A stretch of 36,219 nt of DNA, taken from contig MKUZ01000023.1 in the NCBI GenBank assembly GCA_001899065.1, forward strand, positions 1-36,219. The letters are read 5' to 3'. This document shows positions 30,028 to 36,219 of this stretch, one piece after another. The notes under the pieces were generated by a model. That model did not search any database. It worked only from the letters and a program-made list of their open reading frames with translations, and was not told the DNA's origin. Position 1 is the first letter of the stretch; each line of letters starts with the position of its first letter. Source of the stretch: Devosia sp. 66-22 (GTDB lineage: Bacteria > Pseudomonadota > Alphaproteobacteria > Rhizobiales > Devosiaceae). Made by a program: the position numbers and the translations under genes.

Positions 30028-30542
30028 GCAACCTGGAGCGACAGCGCCCCGGCATAGGCAATCAGCGCGGCATCGGCCCGGTTGTGGTCCATCTTGCGGG
30101 CGAAGGCGCCTGCGAGGTTGGGGAAAAGCTGCCCAGCGCGAAGGCGCCCTGCGTCAGGGTCCCTGGGCACCCGGACGAGGCTCTGCCACTGTCTGGGCGC
30201 GATCCGGTGGACCACCAGGCCGGCGCCCGCCGCGACGCCCTCGATCAGGCCGAACGCCTGCCCGAACCGGAACATCGAGGTCACGCCCTGGCCGGGCATC
30301 GCGTGGACATCTTCGATGAACACGTCCGCCGCAAGCCCGAAGGGATTCTCGCTCATGCGGCGGAGTAGCGCCGCCAATTCGCTGGGGATAAGATGTGACT
30401 TGGCCGACCCGTTGACCTTCACCTTGGCAGTCGGGATATCTTGCACGTCGATGAGTCGCACGGTGCCCCCGTGCATGTGAGCTAGAGCGACCGCCCCGGT
30501 GACGCCGGGGTCAATTCCGAGGATCAGACGACTATGAGGCAT
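30024..30542 (-). CDS. RuvC-like Holliday junction resolvase
   Basis: This 172-residue RNase H-fold nuclease resembles phage RuvC-family resolvases. The first catalytic Asp is in LGIDPGVTGAVAL, the Glu in FIEDVHAMPGQG, and the C-terminal acidic pair in DHNRADAALIAY. The GVTSMFRFGQAFGLIEGV helix is also typical. It would cut Holliday junctions or branched DNA before packaging, in the cytoplasm. The ATG at 30542 overlaps the end of the upstream 97-residue gene by about 11 bases. Confidence 0.9.
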   Translation of the reverse strand: MPHSRLILGIDPGVTGAVALAHMHGGTVRLIDVQDIPTAKVKVNGSAKSHLIPSELAALLRRMSENPFGLAADVFIEDVHAMPGQGVTSMFRFGQAFGLIEGVAAGAGLVVHRIAPRQWQSLVRVPRDPDAGRLRAGQLFPNLAGAFARKMDHNRADAALIAYAGALSLQVA

Positions 30543-30825
30543 CGGCCACCACCGAGGCGGGCTTCTCGACCCGTAGTGCTTCTTGCAAGGTCATCCTGTC
30601 CATGCGCAGGGCGCAGTAGAGCAGGCGCGGGCGCCACTCGGCGGCGATCTTCTTGCGGCTGGTCCACTGATAGATGGCCCAATCGCTCGGCTCCCCGGGC
30701 TTAGCCTGCCGGTGGAGCGTCAGGGCCTTGCGAATAGGAGCAGGCGTCCAGCCGAGGGCCTTGAGGATTGCTTCATCGTCCCATGCGACGGGGCGCGTCT
30801 CGTTGGTGGGGTTCTCGGTGTTCAA
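30532..30825 (-). CDS. Phage protein, first gene of the leftward operon
   Basis: This 97-residue basic protein contains a segment (DEAILKALGWTPAPIRKALT ... DWAIYQW) that could form a small helix-turn-helix-like fold, but the match is weak. It starts at a TTG (30825) with a modest GCAGG 8 bases upstream. It is the promoter-proximal gene of the leftward operon, divergent from the XRE regulator, the place where phages often put an early regulator. No firm family. Confidence 0.55.
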   Translation of the reverse strand: MNTENPTNETRPVAWDDEAILKALGWTPAPIRKALTLHRQAKPGEPSDWAIYQWTSRKKIAAEWRPRLLYCALRMDRMTLQEALRVEKPASVVADAS

Positions 30826-30828
30826 TTC

Positions 30829-30967
30829 GTTGCCTGCGTTGCTTTTCGTTGTGCGCCACCTTTGACAATACCGTCATGGTTTCGTGCTTCGCTACAGGAA
30901 ACCACGGGGATAGCTGGACAATTCCGAGCCACAGACTTGTTGCTTTCGGTGTTTGACAAAACCGACA
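30829..30967. promoter_or_regulatory. Divergent control region with repeated GTTGC and TTGACA-AACCGACA elements
   Basis: This gap separates the leftward operon (TTG 30825) from the rightward regulator (ATG 31031). Read on the plus strand it holds GTTGC-CTGC-GTTGC (30829-30842), then TTGACAATACCGTCA (30862-30876), then GTTGC-TTTC-GGTGT (30940-30953), then TTGACAAACCGACA (30954-30967). The two halves are thus a repeated composite element. This is where a lysogeny repressor would be expected to bind. No strong -10 is visible at 17 bases from either TTGACA. Confidence 0.5.
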
Positions 30968-31030
30968 GCGGGCACTAGGCGTTAGCCCGTTGCGGTCGAG
31001 AAAATGGCAACCATGAAGGAGAAACTTGCC

Positions 31031-31543
31031 ATGACACGTTCGCCCAAGAAGCCCGCCGTGAAGGCGGCTGCGTCGAAGAGGCCCGCAAAAGCCGCCATCC
31101 AGAAGGTGGCGGCAACCCCTGTCCCGGAGACACTTGAAGGCGCGCCCGCACAGCTCGGCAGGTTCAAGACGAACATTCGCCGCCTGCGCCTCGCCCGGAA
31201 CTGGTCGCAGAGCGACCTCGCCCGGCACATCTGGGGCGAAGATACCGACAGCCGGGGCTTCGCGTTCGCCAAGAACAAGCACCTGATCTCCCGGTGGGAG
31301 AGCGGTACGGTCCCGGAAATGGACAATCTAAAGCTCGTGGCCGAGGCGCTGGAAGTGAGCATCGAAGTGCTGGCCCCGGACCTCGTGACGAACGAGCACG
31401 CGGACGAGCTGGCCGTCGCCATGACGATGGTGCCCGGGCGCCCGGACACGGTGCGGCTCACGGTGAACACTTTCACGACGCTGACGGTGGCCTCCAAGAT
31501 CATCACGCTGCTGTCCACCGACCCCAACACCAATGGCCCGTGA
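31031..31543 (+). CDS. XRE-family regulator (candidate phage repressor)
   Basis: This 170-residue protein has a basic, Lys/Ala/Pro-rich N-terminal arm (residues 1-38). An XRE helix-turn-helix follows (IRRLRLARNWSQSDLARHIWG) with an insertion before the last helices (HLISRWESGTVPEMDNLKLVAEALEV). A C-terminal Thr/Val-rich beta segment could mediate dimerisation. The ATG at 31031 has AAGGAG 9 bases upstream, better than ATGs at 31004 or 31013. Its divergent position relative to the early operon and its linkage to excisionase and integrase genes fit a lysogeny regulator. It does not carry an obvious LexA-like autocleavage domain. Confidence 0.8.
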   Translation: MTRSPKKPAVKAAASKRPAKAAIQKVAATPVPETLEGAPAQLGRFKTNIRRLRLARNWSQSDLARHIWGEDTDSRGFAFAKNKHLISRWESGTVPEMDNLKLVAEALEVSIEVLAPDLVTNEHADELAVAMTMVPGRPDTVRLTVNTFTTLTVASKIITLLSTDPNTNGP

Positions 31544-31560
31544 ATGGCCCGTGATCTGAC

Positions 31561-31929
31561 ATGAACGTCCCGGTCGAACTCGCGCTGGCCACCAAGTCCG
31601 AGGCCGCCATTCTGCTGCGCTGCTCCGTCTCCAAGATTGAGCGGCTGATGGCGAAGGGCGTCTTGCCTCACCAGCCCGGGCGACCCGTGACGATCCGGCT
31701 TGTGGACCTCATCAAGTACAACGACAGCAGGACAAAATGGTCGAGCAAACCACCTACGTCCCCGACATCGAAGACACCGAACTTCGCCCCTCCAAGCGCA
31801 CCGGCTACTACGAAATCGTCTGGACAATCCCCGCCGGCAAGACCGGGACAGGACGGGCGCGAACGCGCACGTATTCATGCCGCACTAAGGACGAAGGCAT
31901 CGCGAAGGAAATCCGCCGCGAATATCTGA
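31561..31929 (+). CDS. Excisionase-like HTH protein, tail overlapping integrase
   Basis: The first 60 residues form a small MerR/AlpA/excisionase-type DNA-binding fold (TKSEAAILLRCSVSKIERLM, then HQPGRPVTIRLVDLIKYND). This suits a recombination directionality factor or integrase regulator. From residue 60 the frame overlaps the integrase gene out of phase for 193 bases and becomes a low-complexity Ser/Pro/Ala sequence, so the functional protein may effectively be the N-terminal part. No clear ribosome-binding site precedes ATG 31561. A directly repeated ATGGCCCGTGA lies just before it. Confidence 0.6.
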   Translation: MNVPVELALATKSEAAILLRCSVSKIERLMAKGVLPHQPGRPVTIRLVDLIKYNDSRTKWSSKPPTSPTSKTPNFAPPSAPATTKSSGQSPPARPGQDGRERARIHAALRTKASRRKSAANI

Positions 31930-32885
31930 GCGCGCTGCGCGGGGCGACGAAGGCCGTCGGCCTGCCCACGGTGGGCGAGCTGATCGACGCCTACAAGACG
32001 GGCTGGATCGACGCGAAGGGCAAGGGCAAGTCGCAGTGGGAGAGCTTGAAGCCCGTCAAGCGGCTCCTTGGTGCGCTGAGCCCGGATGACCTTGATGACG
32101 GCACAGAGCTTGAAGGCGAAAACGGGTACATCGCGACCCGGACAGCCGAAGGCGTGTCCAGCGGCACGATCCGGCGCGAGCTGGGCTCTCTCGTCGCGGT
32201 GTTTGGCTGGGGCAAGCGCGCCCGGAAGCTCCCCAAGGACTACTTTCCGCCCATCGTGAACCTCACGCCGAACGGCGCGCCGCGCGAGAACTTCCTTGAT
32301 GAGGCCGACGAGCAGAAGCTGCACGATACCGCGCAGGTGATCTTGACGAGCGTGGTCAAGGGCGGACGCCATCCGGCGTGGCGCGGCGCGCTGTTCACGC
32401 TGATCGCGCTGAACCAGGCCGCGCGCTCCGAGGCCATCGAAGAACTGGACTGGACACGCATCGACACCAAGCGCTTGGGCGACCCCAAGCTGCGCCGCGT
32501 GCTGATCGACTTCCGCGATCCAGCCCGGCCCGAGACGAAGAAACGCCGGGGCATCATGCCGGTGTCCGACCGGCTGCTGCCGATCCTGCGTGAGGAGTGG
32601 CTTCGACAGGGGCGACCCGAATATGGGCCGGTGCTCGGCACGTATGGCTCGACCCGCAAGTCGTTCGCTCGCGTGAAGCTGGAAGCCTTCGGCGCGGGCT
32701 CGGTGGTGGGCGACAGCCTCTGGCGGCACGACACGCGCCGAACCTGGGCGACGCTGGCCACCATGAAGGGTGTCAAGCTGGAGAAGGTCGCGCAGGTGCT
32801 GGCCGACACGCTGGAGACGACCGAAAAGCACTACGCGCACTATGCTCCGGATTTCCTCGAAGACCCGGTGAACAAGCGCGCTTGA
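31737..32885 (+). CDS. Tyrosine recombinase/integrase
   Basis: This 382-residue phage integrase has an N-terminal arm-binding-like region (GYYEIVWTIPAGKTG ... TYSCRTKDEGIA) and a SAM-like core-binding domain (about residues 75-150). The catalytic domain carries the first Arg in LNQAARSEAIEELDW, a Lys in the KKRRG beta hairpin, the HxxR box in RHDTRRTWATL and the nucleophile Tyr near KHYAHY. It should catalyse integration at the tRNA-Thr 3' end seen at 17704-17754. The start ATG has AGCAGGA upstream. Unusually it lies well inside the element, about 14 kb from the left junction, so it is presumably nearer the other end or in a rearranged element. Confidence 0.93.
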   Translation: MVEQTTYVPDIEDTELRPSKRTGYYEIVWTIPAGKTGTGRARTRTYSCRTKDEGIAKEIRREYLSALRGATKAVGLPTVGELIDAYKTGWIDAKGKGKSQWESLKPVKRLLGALSPDDLDDGTELEGENGYIATRTAEGVSSGTIRRELGSLVAVFGWGKRARKLPKDYFPPIVNLTPNGAPRENFLDEADEQKLHDTAQVILTSVVKGGRHPAWRGALFTLIALNQAARSEAIEELDWTRIDTKRLGDPKLRRVLIDFRDPARPETKKRRGIMPVSDRLLPILREEWLRQGRPEYGPVLGTYGSTRKSFARVKLEAFGAGSVVGDSLWRHDTRRTWATLATMKGVKLEKVAQVLADTLETTEKHYAHYAPDFLEDPVNKRA

Positions 32886-32976
32886 CGAAACAGTGGACGG
32901 GCTGGTGTCTTGCCCGTTCGCCCACGTCGTTGCGCACGTAGGGCGGTCGAGCACCAAATATCGTGAGGCCGTTCAC

Positions 32977-35532
32977 ATGGGCGAAAGCCCCACACTCAAC
33001 GAAATCGTGGCCGCAATCTTCGGCCCGGACTTCGACCCCAAGACGATCCACTTCGCCAGTTTCCCTGGCGATCCCCACAACAAAGACGACGCACGTTGGC
33101 ACGGACACCGGCTGACGACAGGCGACGAGACGTTGCCGAAGGGGAATAACAACTTCCTCTGCATGGGCGCGCTTGACCCTACCAAGACGGGGCGCTCGCT
33201 CGCAGACGTGACGCACCATGTCGCGTTCTGGATGGATGACGTGGGCACGAAGGTCCCACTTGAGCGCGTGAAGCAGCTCACCCAGCGCCCCGGCATGGCG
33301 CCGGTACTCATCATCGAGACAAGCCCCGGGAACTACTCCTACATCTGGCGGCTGGACAAGGCGGTCGAGGAGCTGCCCGACGACTTCGACGCGCAAACTG
33401 TCACGGCTATCCGCCACACGCTCAAGGCCGATGGTTGGGGCGATCCGGCTGCGCAGGACCACGTGCGCTATATGCGGCTCCCCGGCATCAACGGGAAGAC
33501 GGCATATCGACAGGCAGACGGCGCCCCGTTCCAGTCACGGGTTGTCGAGTGGTCCCCGTCGAACGTGGTCCGTCTCGAAGACTTCGCGGCGGCGATCATG
33601 GGTGCCACCTGGTTCGAAGATGTCCGGTCGGGGCGTTTCGCCCCGGCGCAGGTGCTCGCCGGTGCGTCGAACGACCGCGCGGCCACGATGGACGACCCTC
33701 TGGTGCGCCTGGCGCTGGCGGTGGGCTTGAGCCCCCAGCCAAGCACCCGCGCGGGCGTGATCGACTGCATCTGTCCGAACGGCGCGAACCATACCGGGGG
33801 TGACCAGACCGGATACGCCATCATCAACGACGGCATGAGCTACTGCAATCACGCCTCGTGTCAGCATCTCAGGTCGCCCGACTTCCAAGACATGATGATC
33901 GAGGCTTACGACGCGCAGGTCCAGGCTGGGATCATGTTCGGCACGATTGTGGAGAACCCTCTCGGTGTGGGCCTGCTCGACGCCAAGACCGGAGAAGTCG
34001 TGCCCGCGACGGGGACGGGGTTTTTGGCCAGTGTCCGGTTCGAGAACGCTGCCGTGGACACGGGAATGGGGTCTGCGGGGCAGAGTTTGGTGGAGGCCGC
34101 CGAGGAAGTCGCGCTGCGCATGAGCGACGCCGAGGACGCCCGGTACCAGTACGTCGCTGATCGGTTCGTGGCCGTCGATCAGACGGGATCGTTCTGGGAC
34201 TTGAAATACGGCCAGTTGATCGGCCCCGATCTTTTCGACCGGGACGGTGGCGTGTTGCAGCACTTCAAACTAGCGACAGGCAAGAACCGGGCGAGCACGC
34301 TGGCGCTCAATCACCACAGCATGCGACATGTCCAGACGCTCGCTTGCAGGCCCGGAGAACCGGTAATCACAACCACCCGAGGTCCGAAGGGCGACCCGAT
34401 CCCGGCGGTCAACACTTACGCGCCCGCGAACATTCGGCGCGTGACGGGTGTTCCTCAGAAGTACCTCGATCATCTGGGGCACATGTTTGCCGGGCAGCAG
34501 CAGACCGTTGACTATTGGCTCGACTATCAGGCGTGGCGGCTACAAAACCCCGGGGCGCACACGTCGATCATTGCTCTATTCGGAGGAAACCCCGGCACGG
34601 GCAAGGACTTCCTCTTGGAACAGTTCTTCAAGATGGTCGGGCAGCACAACGTCGGACGCGCCACCGTCAAGGAACTGATGAGCGAGTTCAACGAGGCAGT
34701 GTTGCTGCCGACCGTCTATCTCGATGAGTTCTCGCTGGCGGGCAAGGACGCCCAATTCGGCTACAACAAACTCAAGAGCCTCGCGTCGCCTACGGGCGTG
34801 TCCATCACGATCAATCCCAAGTACGGCAAGAAATTCAAGACACAGGTGTCCACGTCCGTGCTCGCTTCGACCAACGACACCGACTCGCTGGAGGGTGTGG
34901 GAACGGACGACCGGCGCTTCTTTATCGCGTGGACCTTCGCGAACAAGCTGGTCGGGCAACACCCTGTGACGACACCCATGTCCGAGGCTTACTTCCAAGA
35001 CCTGTGGGACCACTACGAGCAACCCGACAGCATCGGCATCCTCTACGATTTTCTGATGAAGCGGAACGTCCAGCACTTCAACCCAATGGGCGCGCCGCCG
35101 CGCTCCGCCGCCCGTCACAGCACCCTCGTGGCGTCCCTCAGTACCGCGTCGCAGTTCGTCTATGATCTGGTGACGGCAGGGCCGCTCGCGAACCGGAAGG
35201 TAATCTCCAGTGAGGAGGTTCGTGCGCTGGCGCTTGCGTCAGACGATCCGGGCGTCAAGAACCACACGTCACCGAAAGCTCTCGCGCGCGGCCTCCAAGC
35301 GGCTGGTTGTGTGTCCATCAACAGAGCGGGCAGCGACAACAACCAAGTGCGGGTATCTGGAGGGCAGCGGGTCCGCCTGTGGTCGGGTGCTTGCGTCGTG
35401 GCCAACAACGCGCAGGTGGTGGGCGCCGTCTCCGAACAGGAGCGCGACGTTCTCCTGGGTAGCCCGGACAAGGCGCGGGATTTGTTCGAGGCCGAAGTCG
35501 CCGCGTCGGGGGCCGAGTTCGCCCTCACCTAG
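32977..35532 (+). CDS. Primase-helicase (RepB-like primase plus DUF5906 helicase)
   Basis: This 851-residue replication protein has an N-terminal archaeo-eukaryotic-primase-like part (VAFWMDDVGT acidic motif, then TSPGNYSYIWRLD). A Cys/His segment in the middle (DCICPNGANHTGG ... YCNHASCQHL) probably binds zinc. The C-terminal superfamily 3/D5-type helicase has Walker A GGNPGTGKDF near residue 535, Walker B TVYLDEF and a sensor segment VLASTNDTDS followed by DDRRFF. It would prime and unwind at the phage origin. ATG 32977 follows GAGG at 8 bases. A longer reading from 32893 adds a non-conserved leader. A strong terminator follows. Confidence 0.88.
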   Translation: MGESPTLNEIVAAIFGPDFDPKTIHFASFPGDPHNKDDARWHGHRLTTGDETLPKGNNNFLCMGALDPTKTGRSLADVTHHVAFWMDDVGTKVPLERVKQLTQRPGMAPVLIIETSPGNYSYIWRLDKAVEELPDDFDAQTVTAIRHTLKADGWGDPAAQDHVRYMRLPGINGKTAYRQADGAPFQSRVVEWSPSNVVRLEDFAAAIMGATWFEDVRSGRFAPAQVLAGASNDRAATMDDPLVRLALAVGLSPQPSTRAGVIDCICPNGANHTGGDQTGYAIINDGMSYCNHASCQHLRSPDFQDMMIEAYDAQVQAGIMFGTIVENPLGVGLLDAKTGEVVPATGTGFLASVRFENAAVDTGMGSAGQSLVEAAEEVALRMSDAEDARYQYVADRFVAVDQTGSFWDLKYGQLIGPDLFDRDGGVLQHFKLATGKNRASTLALNHHSMRHVQTLACRPGEPVITTTRGPKGDPIPAVNTYAPANIRRVTGVPQKYLDHLGHMFAGQQQTVDYWLDYQAWRLQNPGAHTSIIALFGGNPGTGKDFLLEQFFKMVGQHNVGRATVKELMSEFNEAVLLPTVYLDEFSLAGKDAQFGYNKLKSLASPTGVSITINPKYGKKFKTQVSTSVLASTNDTDSLEGVGTDDRRFFIAWTFANKLVGQHPVTTPMSEAYFQDLWDHYEQPDSIGILYDFLMKRNVQHFNPMGAPPRSAARHSTLVASLSTASQFVYDLVTAGPLANRKVISSEEVRALALASDDPGVKNHTSPKALARGLQAAGCVSINRAGSDNNQVRVSGGQRVRLWSGACVVANNAQVVGAVSEQERDVLLGSPDKARDLFEAEVAASGAEFALT

Positions 35533-35560
35533 GATCGAAGACTTCTCGACCCAGCCTGCT

Positions 35561-35787
35561 TGTCTCGCTTGTCTTGGTAGTGTCTCGGAAAGATTGGCAT
35601 CTTCCGAGACACTATTTTTTCCTCTGGACATGGGGGTTTCAGCCGGTTTGTCTCAGATGTCTCGGTACTTCTCTATAAAAGGGGAAATGATAGGTAATAG
35701 GGTTTATGGGTGCGTGCGTGCGAGTGTGAGCGTGCGTTCGCGCGTATAGAAAACGCATTTCTTCTGAGCCATCCGAGACACGAGACA
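35561..35787. repeat. Cluster of seven TGTCTCG-type repeats with AT-rich core (candidate origin)
   Basis: TGTCTC(G/A) occurs on the plus strand at 35561, 35581, 35649 and 35658, and as CGAGACA at 35604, 35773 and 35781. Between copies lie an AT-rich stretch (about 35668-35706, including TATAAAA) and an alternating purine-pyrimidine tract (about 35709-35745, GTGCGTGCGTGCG-like). The gap separates the convergent 3' ends of the primase-helicase and the last minus-strand gene, so promoter function is unlikely. Iteron-like repeats beside an AT-rich segment after a primase-helicase gene suggest a replication origin. Confidence 0.45.
35579..35620 (+). terminator. Strong intrinsic terminator after the primase-helicase
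   Basis: AGTGTCTCGGAA (35579-35590) pairs perfectly with TTCCGAGACACT (35602-35613). The stem extends through AGAT/ATCT around a TGGC tetraloop with one bulged A. It is followed directly by ATTTTTT. It lies 46 bases after the stop. Two of the TGTCTCG repeats form its arms. Confidence 0.9.
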
Positions 35788-35794
35788 AAATCGG

Positions 35795-36219
35795 CTATCC
35801 GAACCCAGCGTTCCGCACTTTGGTGAAGACGTTGTACCAGGCGTTCCAATCGCCACTCTCGACGGCACTCATCCACACCAGCACCATCTCCCTCGCGAGG
35901 AGGGCGGCGTCGCCCATGCGGCGCTGATCGAAGCGCTCGACCTTCGCGGACAGGCCGAACCAACTCGGCGCGACGAGCTTCATCACCGACTGGAAGATCG
36001 GTTGCAGCAGCAGCTCCCTCGGGATGCGGTTCTGGCGCAGCAGCGTCTTGAGATTGCGCCTCGCGAGAATGTGCGCCTTATCGACCGGGCGCCCTTCGTC
36101 GCGGCGCCGGTTCCTGAGCCGGATCGTGCCTGCCGTGCCCAGATGCTGGTGGCAGCACTCCTCGTCTCTCACGGCGGGGTTCCGGCACTGCAAACCTGTG
36201 CGCTTGCTGATCCGGACGC
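35795..36219 (-). CDS. Phage protein with Cys/His N-terminus, truncated by the window edge
   Basis: The frame is open to the right edge, so the start is outside the window. The visible 140 or so residues begin with a pattern like KRTGLQCRNPAVRDEECCHQH, which resembles the C-x-NPA ... C-x2-H-(G) zinc-binding starts of small phage proteins often lying near packaging genes. A basic stretch follows (RLRNRRRD) and then a helical domain ending WYNVFTKVRNAGFG. The function is not known. It converges on the primase-helicase across the repeat cluster. Confidence 0.6.
   Translation of the reverse strand, partial: VRISKRTGLQCRNPAVRDEECCHQHLGTAGTIRLRNRRRDEGRPVDKAHILARRNLKTLLRQNRIPRELLLQPIFQSVMKLVAPSWFGLSAKVERFDQRRMGDAALLAREMVLVWMSAVESGDWNAWYNVFTKVRNAGFG

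Noticed and set aside
35269-35749. Short open frames over the terminator and repeat cluster
   Set aside because: They cross a strong terminator and repeat DNA, lack ribosome-binding sites and look compositionally like shadows.

Overview
The window is high-GC bacterial DNA that reads as an alphaproteobacterium, most likely a member of the Hyphomicrobiales. The best indicators are a C4-type 5-aminolevulinate synthase (hemA) with an FNR/FixK-type box upstream, a XylB-like sugar dehydrogenase, and a GcrA-type regulator on the resident prophage. The genus cannot be fixed from the sequence alone.

Region 1 (1-17.7 kb) is chromosomal. It opens with insertion-sequence debris: IS21-type terminal repeats abut a truncated IS1595-family transposase. 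Ordinary chromosomal genes follow: a FixJ-like response regulator with an atypical receiver, an AraC/GyrI regulator coupled to a DUF1801 protein, a methyltransferase, a hemA-DUF6544 unit, a tandem pair of paralogous acyltransferase-like proteins, an SDR sugar dehydrogenase, an OmpA-type lipoprotein, two small exported or membrane proteins and a Tat/lipoprotein-type L,D-transpeptidase. From 11.9 to 17.7 kb lies one tightly overlapping cassette: OmpR-type response regulator (frameshifted), histidine kinase, exported protein with a duplicated Cys/FPDPD domain, HlyD-like adaptor with a peptidoglycan-binding domain, ABC ATPase and MacB/FtsX permease. It looks like a self-regulated envelope efflux or export system.

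Region 2 (17.7 kb to the right edge) is the left part of a temperate phage or phage-like element. Its boundary is a 3' fragment of a tRNA-Thr(GGT) gene at 17704-17754, the expected scar of integration into a tRNA 3' end. The intact tRNA should lie to the right, outside the window. A long leftward operon (30825 to 17977) carries RuvC, an SNF2-type helicase, a Cas4-like DUF2800 nuclease, a DUF2815 single-strand-binding protein, a family A DNA polymerase, nucleotide-pool enzymes (MazG-like, dATP/dGTP-diphosphohydrolase-type domain, HAD-like), a GcrA homologue, an Acb2-like anti-CBASS candidate and a distal virion-surface-like protein before a terminator. Rightward genes are an XRE regulator, an excisionase-like HTH protein, a tyrosine integrase and a primase-helicase ending in a strong terminator. 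A cluster of TGTCTCG repeats next to AT-rich DNA follows, between convergent genes, and is a candidate replication origin.

The phage encodes most of its own replication and recombination enzymes. The most interesting points are the Acb2-like protein, the phage GcrA, the TGTCTCG cluster, a family of GTTGC-N4-GTTGY repeats in non-coding gaps, the FNR/FixK-type box at hemA, and the uncharacterised paralogous acyltransferase-like pair.
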